DNA from: an uncultured Clostridia bacterium
GTDB taxonomy: Bacteria; Bacillota; Clostridia; Oscillospirales; Oscillospiraceae
Length of the DNA: 8,625 nt
Assembly: GCA_946619065.1 (NCBI GenBank)
Contig: CAMOLY010000042.1
Location: forward strand, 1-8,625
Direction of reading: 5' to 3'
Positions 1-7,893 of this stretch are shown in pieces. The stretch's first letter is position 1; each line of letters begins with the position of its first letter. The position numbers were made by a program, and so were the translations under genes. The notes beneath the pieces were generated by a model that was given only the letters and a program-made list of their open reading frames with translations, had not been told where the DNA came from and did not search any database.

Positions 1-867
1 CTGGCGTTCGACCGGATCCTGAGCATCGACCGGCGCGTGCGGGAACTCGGCAAACGGATCACCGCGGCGATGATCACAAACGGCTTTCTCCTGGATGATT
101 ACAAGGTCTCGAAGCTCAACGACCTGAACGTCGACTATCTCCAGATTACGCTGGACGGGAAAAAGGAGACGCATGACAGCCGGCGGTACCAGAAAAACGG
201 CGCGCCCACCTATGACCGGATTCTGGAAAACGTTGACCGGGTGATGGCCTCGGACTTCAAGGGAACGGTCCACATCCGGGTGAACGTGGACGCGAGGAAC
301 GACGAGGAATACTACACCGTGTACAAAACGATGCGGGAGCGCTATCCGAAGGACTACGGGAACAGGATCAGCGTCTATCCCGGCTTCGTGAAGGGGGACG
401 ACCATCCGGACCACAGCTGCTTCTTCGAGCCGGTGCAGCAGGGCGAGTTCATCGCGAAGATGGTGAACAAATACGGCGTCAGCCCCCTGAGCCTTTATCC
501 GTCCCGCGGAAGCGTCGGCTGCACCCTGACGAGGCGCAACGCCTATGTGATCGGCCCGGACGGGGAGATGTACAAGTGTTGGGACGACGTCGGCCTGGAG
601 GAAAAGGTGGTCGGGCACATCGACCGCTTCAACGACTGGAACATGGCGCTGATCGCGGAGGGGATGACCGGCTGTTCCTACCTGGACGATCCGGAATGCA
701 AAGAATGCTATTACTTCCCGATCTGCAACGGAGGCTGCCACCGCATCCGGCAGAAAAACCTGCATGCAGAGGTCAAGCACAGCTCCTGCACCTACTTCAA
801 GGGCAATCTGGAGAACCTGCTGGAGCTGTATTATGAACAGAAACGCCTGATGGCCCGGAAGTCATGA
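1..867 (+). CDS. Radical SAM/SPASM peptide maturase, 5'-truncated by the window
   Basis: The frame is open from base 1, so this is the C-terminal 288 residues of a longer protein; the GTG at 37 is internal. The radical SAM CxxxCxxC cluster motif must lie upstream of the window. The segment ITLDGKKETHDSRR (about residues 49-62) is typical of the late barrel of SPASM-type maturases. A complete seven-Cys SPASM region follows: C174-X13-G-X4-C193, then C233-X2-C236-X5-C242-X3-C246, then C263. These cysteines bind two auxiliary [4Fe-4S] clusters in the family. Relatives form thioether or carbon-carbon crosslinks, or oxidise peptide side chains. The position at the head of an NHLP operon with a 29-Cys precursor makes thioether formation on that core a reasonable inference, not shown. 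The stop overlaps the next start (ATGA, 864-867), indicating translational coupling. The exact subfamily cannot be assigned without the N-terminus. Confidence 0.92.
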   Translation: MAFDRILSIDRRVRELGKRITAAMITNGFLLDDYKVSKLNDLNVDYLQITLDGKKETHDSRRYQKNGAPTYDRILENVDRVMASDFKGTVHIRVNVDARNDEEYYTVYKTMRERYPKDYGNRISVYPGFVKGDDHPDHSCFFEPVQQGEFIAKMVNKYGVSPLSLYPSRGSVGCTLTRRNAYVIGPDGEMYKCWDDVGLEEKVVGHIDRFNDWNMALIAEGMTGCSYLDDPECKECYYFPICNGGCHRIRQKNLHAEVKHSSCTYFKGNLENLLELYYEQKRLMARKS

Positions 868-2240
868 GGGAATGCACCCCCTTTGCGGCCTTCAAGCGAT
901 GCATCGAGTACTTTGAGGCGGATCCGGACTTCCGCGCCGCTTTCCTCGCGGACGGGAGGAAGGCCGCCGCGGACCTGGGCTTCGGCGATCTTCCGGACGC
1001 GGACGCGGCTGTGGAGGCTGTCCGCCAGGTCTGTATCGAGGGGATCGGGACGCTCGACGAGCGAAGCCAGGCCGCCAATCCGTATCTCAAGGCGTATCTT
1101 GAGATGACGGACACAGTGAGCGAAACGGTGCGCCGCAACCATGCGGAAAGCTGCTTTCGAAACCGGGAACTTTATGTGTATGCAAACCGGGTAAGAAACC
1201 GCTGCCGGATGGAGAACAGGACGCTGCGCCGGCAGGAGAATGTGCACTACTATCCGCTGGCCTTCGAGCTGGGGTACGGCTGCCGGGTACAGTGCAGCTT
1301 CTGCGGACTTGCGGCGCCGCGGTTTGAAGAAAACTTCCGCTATACCGATGAGAACCGGAAGCTGTGGAGAGAACTGCTTGCGGGACTGCGCGAACGGCTC
1401 GGGCCGATCGCGGCGACCTCGGCGTGCTACTACGCCACGGAACCCTTCGACAACCCCGATTATGAGCTGTTTCTGCAGGATTTTGAAGAGATCATGGGCG
1501 GCCTTCCCCAGACGACCACGGCCGCGGCGGATGTCGACCCCAGAAGGGTCAAAGCCTTTCTGACCCGGGTCGGGGAGGAGAGACTCCGACGGGAAGCGGC
1601 GGTGCGCTTTTCGGTTCGATCGCTTCAACAGTTCCGAAGAATCATGGCGCTCTATTCCCCGGAGGAGCTTCACCATGTGGAGCTGATTCTCAACAACCCG
1701 GAGTCCCTGGGACGGTATTCCGATTCCGGCCGAACGCTGCACTCCGCCCGGGTTCCGGAGGAAAAACGCTGCCGCTACAGCATCAGCTGTGTCGCGGGAC
1801 TAAAGGTGAATCTGGCGCGGCGGACAGTCTGCTTTATTGAGCCGATGCTCCCGGACGAGAACCATCCGACCGGAGTCCGGACCAGAGCGGAGGCCCGCTT
1901 CGACGGCGCCGACGGTTTTTTCCGGGAGGCCGACCGGATGTACGCGGAGTATGCCGCCGGTTTTCTCCGGCCGGAGCGAAGAATCACGCGGAACCCGAAC
2001 ATCCGGACCGAGACCGAGGAGAGCATGATCCGCTTCTGCGGAGACGGGATCTCCTACCGGGTCAGCCGGAGCTATCTCATGGAAACAGCTTTGAAGGCCC
2101 TTCCGGAGGGCACAAGTTTCGGGGCGCTGCGGGCAAAGCTCGGCCTTCTGCCGGGAACGGCGGAAGAACTCTATGAACATCTGAACGCCCTGTACATGCG
2201 GGGATATCTGATCGACGCGCAGGATAAGGAGGAACCATGA
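864..2240 (+). CDS. Radical SAM peptide epimerase, PoyD/OspD-like (proteusin maturation)
   Basis: A complete 458-residue protein. The cluster motif is C140-RVQ-C144-SF-C147, followed by GLAAPRF. The downstream stretches FRYTDENRKLW (about 158-168), ACYYATEPFDNPDYE (about 187-201) and PQTTTAAA (215-222) match what I recall of the RiPP-maturation epimerase family typified by PoyD, which turns L- into D-residues in a leader-bearing precursor. PoyD uses a cysteine as hydrogen-atom donor. Candidates here are Cys303, Cys309, Cys323 (in TVCFIEP) and Cys392; I cannot say which. The C-terminal 60 residues (about 396-450) look like a small helical or winged-helix domain. Residues 20-45 resemble the leader of the precursor encoded downstream (see findings). 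The start overlaps the previous stop and has only a weak ribosome site, so it is probably coupled. The substrate is presumably the precursor at 7642-8625; the sites of epimerisation cannot be read from sequence. Confidence 0.85.
   Translation: MRECTPFAAFKRCIEYFEADPDFRAAFLADGRKAAADLGFGDLPDADAAVEAVRQVCIEGIGTLDERSQAANPYLKAYLEMTDTVSETVRRNHAESCFRNRELYVYANRVRNRCRMENRTLRRQENVHYYPLAFELGYGCRVQCSFCGLAAPRFEENFRYTDENRKLWRELLAGLRERLGPIAATSACYYATEPFDNPDYELFLQDFEEIMGGLPQTTTAAADVDPRRVKAFLTRVGEERLRREAAVRFSVRSLQQFRRIMALYSPEELHHVELILNNPESLGRYSDSGRTLHSARVPEEKRCRYSISCVAGLKVNLARRTVCFIEPMLPDENHPTGVRTRAEARFDGADGFFREADRMYAEYAAGFLRPERRITRNPNIRTETEESMIRFCGDGISYRVSRSYLMETALKALPEGTSFGALRAKLGLLPGTAEELYEHLNALYMRGYLIDAQDKEEP
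2226..2233 (+). promoter_or_regulatory. Ribosome binding site for the export adaptor, inside the epimerase gene
   Basis: AAGGAGGA lies 3 bases before the ATG at 2237, within the last codons of the epimerase. Together with the ATGA overlap (2237-2240) it fixes the adaptor start and suggests both coupled and independent initiation. Confidence 0.75.
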
Positions 2241-2818
2241 ATCCCATTTATCGAGAAAACGTGCATTCCGAACTGGGCGGAGAACACGAGCTGGACAAGG
2301 CGATGAAGGTGATCCCCTCCGGAGGTTGGCTGCTGATCATCGGAGGCGTGCTTATCGCGGCGGCCATTCTGATCTGGGCCCTCTTCGGAAGCATCTCGAA
2401 CATGACGGCGACCATGGGGTTCTATCACCCCGGCGCTTCCAACCAGGGAGAGGTTTTGTGCTTTATTCCGCTCGCCTCGGGCAAGGTCGTGGAACCGGGC
2501 ATGCGGGCGACGGTGTATCCCGACGGCTATAACCAGCAGGAGTACGGCCACATGTCGGGTAAGGTTACCTATGTGGACGAGTATGTGACGTCGATCGACG
2601 AGATGAGCCATCTCCTCCAGGAGAACACCGTCGTGAACGCCCTGGCCTCGAGCGGCCCGGTGGTGCTGGTCGTGGTGGCTCTCGACGAGGACAGCGGCGC
2701 CGCGAACAAATACCTCTGGAGCAACGCGAAGGGCGGAAATCTTGACCTTCGCGACGGCAGTTTATGCTCCGTGACGATTGTGACCGAGAGCAAGAGACCC
2801 ATCGAGGAGTTTTTCTGA
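2237..2818 (+). CDS. Short HlyD-like export adaptor of the NHLM system
   Basis: A 193-residue protein with a short cytoplasmic N-terminus, one membrane segment at about residues 31-50 (WLLIIGGVLIAAAILIWALF) and an extracytoplasmic domain. GMRATVYPDGYNQQEYG (about 88-104) followed by SGKVTYVDEY resembles the C-terminal beta-barrel region of NHLM/HlyD secretion proteins. The end (GSLCSVTIVTESKRPIEEFF) matches the usual finish of that family. What is missing is the middle: full adaptors have lipoyl half-motifs and a long coiled-coil hairpin, and here only about 30 residues separate the membrane segment from the barrel-like part. No frameshift is evident and both flanking junctions are clean, so this looks like a reduced form, not a broken gene. 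It plausibly works with the two ABC proteins encoded next in exporting the precursor. The family call rests on motif memory. Confidence 0.75.
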   Translation: MNPIYRENVHSELGGEHELDKAMKVIPSGGWLLIIGGVLIAAAILIWALFGSISNMTATMGFYHPGASNQGEVLCFIPLASGKVVEPGMRATVYPDGYNQQEYGHMSGKVTYVDEYVTSIDEMSHLLQENTVVNALASSGPVVLVVVALDEDSGAANKYLWSNAKGGNLDLRDGSLCSVTIVTESKRPIEEFF

Positions 2819-2840
2819 TCCGGACAGAGAAGGAAGCGCC

Positions 2841-5006
2841 ATGAAGAAAGATTCGGGAAAACGAGTATACCGCACCGCGACGCCGGCGGTCTTCCAGCTG
2901 GAGGCCTGTGAATGCGGAAGCGCCTGCCTCAAGATGATCCTGGGGTACTATGGGTGCTTTGTGCCTTCGGAGGAGCTCCGGCTGGAGTGCGGCATTTCCC
3001 GGGACGGCTGCTCGGCGGCGGACATCGTGAAAGCCGCCGCACACTACGGCCTGCGGGGACGGGGCTTCCGAAAGGAACCGGAAGGCCTGAGGGAAGTCGC
3101 GACCCCCTGTATCCTGCACTGGCGGTTCAACCACTTCATCGTCCTGGAGAAAATCCGCGGCAACCAGGTCTATGTCAATGACCCGGCGGTGGGGCGTCAC
3201 CGTATCTCGATGAAGGAACTGGACGAGAACTTCACCGGCATCGTGCTCTGCTTTGAAAAGACAGAGAATTTCCGGACGCGGCGCAACGAACGCGGGTCGC
3301 TCCCGTGGCTGTGGGAGAAGATCCGGCCGGTGAAGAAGGAGATCCTTTTCATCTTCCTGGCGGGCCTGCTGCTGATCATCCCGGGGATTCTGATTCCGGG
3401 CTTCACGCGGCTCTTCGTCGACAACGTCCTTTTAAATCCGGGCAAGTACTGGGCGGACCAGATCCTGCTGATCCTGCTGCTGGTCTATGTGTATCAGGCC
3501 GTGTTCACCTGGATCAAAGCGGCGGTGCTCACAAGACTCCGCCTGCAGATGTCCATGAAGTCGAATTACAAACTGCTTCAGAAGATGCTGAAGCTGCCCA
3601 TTCCGTTCTTTGAACAGCGTTATCCCGGCGAACTCGCCATCCGTCTCGAGAACAACGACGACGTGAGCGAATTTGTGACGGGAAGCCTGTCCGACGCCAT
3701 CCTGAACGTGGTGCAGGCTATGGCCTATCTCGTGGTCATGCTGGCCGCGAGCGTGCGGCTTACCATACTCGGCGTCACCGGCGTCCTGCTCAGCGTGGCA
3801 ATCTCGGCGCTCATCATGAGGCCGATGCGGAATCTCAGCGTCAAGCTGAACCAGGATAAGGCACGGACCTATTCCATGGTGAGCGCGGGCATCTCCATCG
3901 CCTCGACGATCAAGGCGCAGGGGCTGGAGAACGACTATGCCGGGAGAACCATCGGGGCCTATGTGAACGCCACCGAGACCGAGCAGAAGATCGGCCTGGT
4001 CCAGCAGGTGATCTCGGTCGTGCCGGATACCATCACAAGCATCATTACGGTACTGATCCTGACCGTCGGCGGACGCATGATCATCAGCGGCACGCTGACA
4101 TCCGGCACATTGATGGGGTTCTGCATGCTGCTCTCCTCCTTCAGCCGCCCGGTCAACCAGATGATTCTTATGACCAAAACCATCACCGCGATGCGCGCGA
4201 GCATGATGAAGGTCCGGGACATCGAGGACGCGCGCGAGGACCAGACCTTCCAGGTGCCCCCGGCCGAGCCGGAAAACTGCCCGGAACTGAGCGGCCAGAT
4301 CGAGGTAAACAACCTCTGCTTCGGCTATCACACCGACGCCCCGGCGGTGGTGCAGAACTTCTCCCTGCGGGCATCCCCGGGGAGCCGGATTGCCATCGTC
4401 GGCGCGTCCGGCTGCGGAAAGAGCACCGTGGGAAAGCTGATCGCGGGACTTCTGCATCCCTGGAGCGGCAGCGTGACTCTGGACGGTATCCGCCTGGAGG
4501 AGATTCCCCACGAATACCTGACAGAGCGGATGACCGTGGTGGAGCAGAGCCCGGTGATTTTTGCCGGAACGGTTCAGGACAACATCACCCTCTGGCAGAA
4601 AGAGGTCCGGGATGAGGACCTGATGCGGGCGCTGAAGGACGCGGACGCGCAGGCGCTGGTCGAGTCGCTCCCCGGGGAACTGGAATACGGACTGAGCGAA
4701 GGGGGAAAGAACCTCTCCGGCGGCCAGCGCCAGAAACTCCACCTTGCGCGGGCATTGTATAAGAACCCGGCAATCCTGATCCTGGATGAAGCCACCAGCG
4801 CCATCGACGCGGAGTCGGAAAAGCGGATCATGGAAAACCTTCGGAGACGGAGCTGCACCTGCATCACGGTGGCGCACCGGCTCTCCACGATCCGTAACAG
4901 CGACCTGATCCTGGTCATGGACAAGGGAAGGATCGTCCAGGCCGGCACGCATGAGGCCCTGATGAACCGGGAGGGACTGTACCGGAAACTCCTGGCACAG
5001 GCCTGA
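2841..5006 (+). CDS. NHLM-type ABC exporter with C39 leader peptidase (peptidase/permease/ATPase)
   Basis: A 721-residue membrane protein with three domains. Residues about 13-140 form a C39 cysteine peptidase: Gln19 (oxyanion hole), Cys25 in the ECG motif, His98 in NHF and Asp114 in VNDPA, so the catalytic set is complete. This domain cuts leaders after Gly-Gly, and the precursor at 7642-8625 has such a site. Residues about 165-450 are the transmembrane domain, with segments near 167-187, 207-225, 285-303, 306-326 and 390-430. The ATPase (about 485-721) has Walker A GASGCGKST (521-529), Q-loop Gln569, signature LSGGQ (625-629), Walker B ILILDE (645-650) and His679, so it should be active. 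AGAAGGAAG at 2828-2836 precedes the ATG at 2841. Length and order fit the peptidase-bearing transporter of NHLM clusters. Cys23 and Cys29 flank the catalytic Cys and are not common in the family as I recall it. Confidence 0.93.
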   Translation: MKKDSGKRVYRTATPAVFQLEACECGSACLKMILGYYGCFVPSEELRLECGISRDGCSAADIVKAAAHYGLRGRGFRKEPEGLREVATPCILHWRFNHFIVLEKIRGNQVYVNDPAVGRHRISMKELDENFTGIVLCFEKTENFRTRRNERGSLPWLWEKIRPVKKEILFIFLAGLLLIIPGILIPGFTRLFVDNVLLNPGKYWADQILLILLLVYVYQAVFTWIKAAVLTRLRLQMSMKSNYKLLQKMLKLPIPFFEQRYPGELAIRLENNDDVSEFVTGSLSDAILNVVQAMAYLVVMLAASVRLTILGVTGVLLSVAISALIMRPMRNLSVKLNQDKARTYSMVSAGISIASTIKAQGLENDYAGRTIGAYVNATETEQKIGLVQQVISVVPDTITSIITVLILTVGGRMIISGTLTSGTLMGFCMLLSSFSRPVNQMILMTKTITAMRASMMKVRDIEDAREDQTFQVPPAEPENCPELSGQIEVNNLCFGYHTDAPAVVQNFSLRASPGSRIAIVGASGCGKSTVGKLIAGLLHPWSGSVTLDGIRLEEIPHEYLTERMTVVEQSPVIFAGTVQDNITLWQKEVRDEDLMRALKDADAQALVESLPGELEYGLSEGGKNLSGGQRQKLHLARALYKNPAILILDEATSAIDAESEKRIMENLRRRSCTCITVAHRLSTIRNSDLILVMDKGRIVQAGTHEALMNREGLYRKLLAQA

Positions 5007-5040
5007 AGAGACGTATGGAATCATTCCGGAGGAAAGGAGC

Positions 5041-5056
5041 GCGCGGTCGCACGCGC
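5041..5056 (+). promoter_or_regulatory. Possible small hairpin between a strong ribosome site and the start of the second ABC gene
   Basis: GCGCG (5041-5045) can pair with CGCGC (5052-5056) around a six-base loop. It sits just after a purine-rich ribosome-site-like run at 5028-5039 (GGAGGAAAGGAG). The first in-frame start codon is at 5071, 31 bases beyond that run. No ATG, GTG or TTG occurs earlier in this frame after the run. Folding the hairpin would shorten the gap to about 15 bases. Function is inference; five pairs is a weak stem. Confidence 0.3.
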
Positions 5057-5070
5057 ACGGAACAGCAGAC

Positions 5071-7587
5071 ATGATGCAACTGAGCGGCAGTGAAAAAAAG
5101 ATCGTGGAAGCACCGGCCGATTCCTGCGCGGTAGAAGAAGGCAGCGTGCTTGTTTTCCTGCTTTACGGAGAGCCGACAAGGATGCTGTTCCTGGCACAGC
5201 TGAACGCCGGGGACGCGATCCCCTGTGCAGAGGGACAGCGCTTCCTGCTTGTCCCGGCGAATGAAGCGAAGCTTACGGAAGCACAGGGCTTGCCCGCGGA
5301 ACAGAGACGGTTTGCGGCGAAGATCGGCCTGGAGCTTCCGGAGAACGACGCGGAGGTCTCTGCGGCGCTCGGCCGGAAACTTACCGAGCTTACGCAGCAG
5401 GAGAGCATCCGGGAACAGGAAGAAATCCGGAACCGGCTTCAGGAACGCGGCGAGCGGGAGAAAGAAAACCGGCGGCGCATGTTCCGCTCGCTCCGCGACG
5501 ACGCCGAGGAGACCGGACGGAAACAGGGCGACGCGCTGTATGGCGCGCTGCAGGTCCTGTTCCGGCGGCAGCGCATCAGCCTGGTCTCGTATGAGACACT
5601 GCAGAAAGCCTGCCCGGAGGGCTACAACGTGTTTGACGCGGCGCGGCTCTCCGGAACCACCTGCCGGGAGGTGATACTCCCGAAGAAGCTTCGGAAAACA
5701 GAGATGGATCCGCTTTTGTGTTTCCTGCGGGAGAGCGGAGCGCCGCTCGTGATCTTCTCCGACACCCTCGGCCGGAAACGGGTTTTTGACCCGGCGACCC
5801 GTGAGACGGAGCGCTTTCCGGCGGGCCTGGAAGAGCGGCTCGACGACAAGGCCTATGAGATCCAGAAATGCTTTGCGGAGAAGAGCGTCAATTTCAGAAG
5901 CATGACGCGCTTCGCCCTGCGGGAGATGAGCGTGAAGAACCTTGCCGTGACGCTGATCGGCATGTTTCTTGTCACCGAGGCGGGCCTGCTGCTTGCGACG
6001 CTCAACGCGATGCTCTACGACCGCATCATCCCCCAGGGGGACATGACGGACCTGGTGGGCTTTTCCGGAATCATCATCGCCTGCATGATCGGGAGCCTCT
6101 GCTTCGGCATCTCCAAAAACATCGCAACCTTCCGCAATACCAGCAAAGTGTCCTATGCCCTGCAGTCGGCGATTCTGAACCGCCTGTTCCACATGCCGGA
6201 GAAGTTCTTCCGAAGCTATGAGAGCGCGCTGCTTTCGTATCGGGTCGAACGGCTTTCCGGCGTCTATATCAGCATGTACATGTGCCTGATCCAGATCCTG
6301 CTTCAGGGCGGATTTTCCCTGCTGTACTGCAGGAGAATGTACGCCTACTCGCCGGCGCTTGCGAGGGTGGGGCTTCTCTTTGTCCTGCTCAATGTGATCA
6401 CATCCGCGGTGATCGGACAGGTATTCAACGAATACTCCACGGACAAAAGCCGGGCCCGCGGGCAGCTGCGCACCTTCCTGTATCAGACCGTCACCGGCAT
6501 CAGCGGCGTGCGCCTGATGGGAGCGGAGGAGGACGTGCAGGGCGAATATGTCGACAAATATGTGGATTATATCAACGCCGACCGGAAGTATTCCCTCAGT
6601 CAGCGTCTCGCCCCCGTCGTCAGCATCCTGATCACCGGGGTTTCAACGGTGCTGATGTATTTCCTGATGGTGAATACGAAAATCAGCGTTTCAATCGGCA
6701 GCTTCATGGGCTTCACGGCGGCCTACGCGGCTTTTTCCGGCGCCATGGCCATGGTCGGAAACAACGCCATGCAGATCTACAGTTCGCTGCCCACCCTGAA
6801 GGAATCGGCGGATGTCCTGCGGATGCAGCCGGATCAGTACGGAAGCGGCAAAATCCTGCAGAAAGTCACGGGAAAGATCGACATCGACCGGGTCAGCTTC
6901 GCCTACCAGAAAGACGGAAAGCCCGTGCTCCGGAACATCGACCTGCACATCAGGCCCGGAGAATACGTGGCGATCACCGGCCGGTCCGGCTGCGGCAAGT
7001 CCACGCTTCTGCGGCTGCTGCTGGGCTTTGAACAGCCGAGCTCCGGCATGATCTACTACGACGACATCGGCATGGACCGCCTGAACATCCCGGAGCTGCG
7101 CCGGCGGATGGGCGTGGTGCTCCAGGACGGCGGGCTCATCAGCGGAAGCATCCTCGACAACATCAAGGCGGGAAACCGCGACCTGACGAATGAAGAACTG
7201 GACCGGATCCTGGATGAGGTCGGCCTGAAAGAGGATATCCATGCGCTGCAGATGGGAATCCTGACGCCGATCTCCGAAGAATGGAGCACGATTTCCGGCG
7301 GACAGAAGCAGCGCATCCTGATCGCGAGAGCGATCGCGGGGAATCCGGATATCCTGCTGATGGACGAGGCGACCAGCTCGCTGGACAACATCACGCAGAA
7401 GTATGTATGCGAAAGCCTCGAGAAACACCACATCACCAGGATCGTGATTGCGCACCGGCTCTCCACGGTCGTCAACTGCGACCGGATCATCGTGATGGAC
7501 AACGGTCAGATCCGGGAGCAGGGGACCTATGAAGAACTCATGGCACGAAAAGGCGTTTTCTATCAGCTGGCCATCGATCAGACATAA
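5071..7587 (+). CDS. NHLM-type ABC exporter, permease/ATPase subunit without peptidase
   Basis: An 838-residue protein, the usual second transporter of NHLM clusters. The N-terminal 65 residues (for example GSVLVFLLYGEPTRMLFLAQ, about 24-43) look like a short beta-rich sensor or cupin-like domain. Residues about 97-150 form a highly charged helix with coiled-coil character. No Cys-His-Asp peptidase set is present. Membrane segments fall near residues 290-312, 329-347, 400-418, 430-450, 514-533 and 541-560. The ATPase (about 600-838) has Walker A GRSGCGKST (637-645), Q-loop Gln685, signature ISGGQ (741-745), Walker B ILLMDE (761-766) and His795, so it looks competent. It probably pairs with the peptidase-bearing transporter to export the modified precursor. 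The start is ATG 5071 (ATG 5074 is an alternative). The obvious ribosome site lies unusually far upstream. Confidence 0.9.
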   Translation: MMQLSGSEKKIVEAPADSCAVEEGSVLVFLLYGEPTRMLFLAQLNAGDAIPCAEGQRFLLVPANEAKLTEAQGLPAEQRRFAAKIGLELPENDAEVSAALGRKLTELTQQESIREQEEIRNRLQERGEREKENRRRMFRSLRDDAEETGRKQGDALYGALQVLFRRQRISLVSYETLQKACPEGYNVFDAARLSGTTCREVILPKKLRKTEMDPLLCFLRESGAPLVIFSDTLGRKRVFDPATRETERFPAGLEERLDDKAYEIQKCFAEKSVNFRSMTRFALREMSVKNLAVTLIGMFLVTEAGLLLATLNAMLYDRIIPQGDMTDLVGFSGIIIACMIGSLCFGISKNIATFRNTSKVSYALQSAILNRLFHMPEKFFRSYESALLSYRVERLSGVYISMYMCLIQILLQGGFSLLYCRRMYAYSPALARVGLLFVLLNVITSAVIGQVFNEYSTDKSRARGQLRTFLYQTVTGISGVRLMGAEEDVQGEYVDKYVDYINADRKYSLSQRLAPVVSILITGVSTVLMYFLMVNTKISVSIGSFMGFTAAYAAFSGAMAMVGNNAMQIYSSLPTLKESADVLRMQPDQYGSGKILQKVTGKIDIDRVSFAYQKDGKPVLRNIDLHIRPGEYVAITGRSGCGKSTLLRLLLGFEQPSSGMIYYDDIGMDRLNIPELRRRMGVVLQDGGLISGSILDNIKAGNRDLTNEELDRILDEVGLKEDIHALQMGILTPISEEWSTISGGQKQRILIARAIAGNPDILLMDEATSSLDNITQKYVCESLEKHHITRIVIAHRLSTVVNCDRIIVMDNGQIREQGTYEELMARKGVFYQLAIDQT

Positions 7588-7606
7588 AGCGATAAAAACA
7601 TATACA
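7579..7606 (+). promoter_or_regulatory. Weak candidate promoter ahead of the precursor gene
   Basis: CAGACA (7579-7584) and TATACA (7601-7606), separated by 16 bases, each match the housekeeping -35 and -10 consensus at four of six positions. They lie at the start of the AT-rich gap 7588-7641, which contrasts with the GC-rich surroundings. A separate promoter would let the precursor be made in excess of its enzymes. The match is poor and could be chance. Confidence 0.2.
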
Positions 7607-7626
7607 GAAACAGAATGAATCAGAAC

Positions 7627-7634
7627 AAGGAGGA
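7627..7634 (+). promoter_or_regulatory. Strong ribosome binding site that sets the precursor start
   Basis: AAGGAGGA lies 7 bases before the ATG at 7642. The in-frame ATG at 7615 has no ribosome site before it, and starting there would place this site inside the coding region. The start at 7642 also gives a leader beginning MEWTQQELEELY, as expected for the NHLP family. Confidence 0.85.
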
Positions 7635-7641
7635 AAAGAAC

Positions 7642-7893
7642 ATGGAATGGACCCAGCAGGAACTGGAAGAACTCTATCAGGCAACCGTGAAGAAAGCGAC
7701 CGTTGACGCGGAGTTCCGGGAAAAACTGAAGCAGGATTCCAAGGCGGCCATGGAAGAACTGGCCGGGCGGGAACTGCCGGAGGGCTTCCGGCTGAAGTTT
7801 ATCGAGAAGGATCCCTCTTATGCCAACACCTTTGTGCTGCCGGATTTCAAGGGGGACGAGCTGGATATGAGCGACCTCAGGGATGTCGGCGGT
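7642..7893 (+). other. NHLP leader region with Gly-Gly cleavage site
   Basis: Residues 1-84 of the precursor, ending ...DLRDVGG before G85-L86. In the family the leader is the docking part for the modification enzymes and is removed by the C39 domain of the exporter, here encoded at 2841-5006. Whether the cut is after Gly84 or Gly85 cannot be decided from sequence. Confidence 0.85.

Noticed and set aside
37..39. GTG at 37 as the start of the SPASM maturase
   Set aside because: The frame is open to base 1 with a plausible barrel sequence, there is no ribosome site, and such a start would leave no radical SAM cluster motif.
3432..5072. Long open frame on the minus strand (546 codons) opposite the first ABC gene
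   Set aside because: The plus strand encodes a transporter with all expected motifs. GC-rich DNA produces long antisense frames, and its translation is low-complexity, His/Arg/Gln-rich and without a recognisable domain.
4915..6192. Long open frame on the minus strand (425 codons) opposite the transporter junction
   Set aside because: It covers parts of two real genes, has no plausible domain, and is explained by codon bias.
7615..7641. Upstream ATG (7615) as the precursor start
   Set aside because: No ribosome site precedes it, and the strong AAGGAGGA at 7627-7634 lies after it, correctly spaced for ATG 7642.
7642..7893. Nitrile hydratase alpha subunit
   Set aside because: Only the leader-like N-terminal part is similar. 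The catalytic metal motif is absent and the rest is a repeat core.
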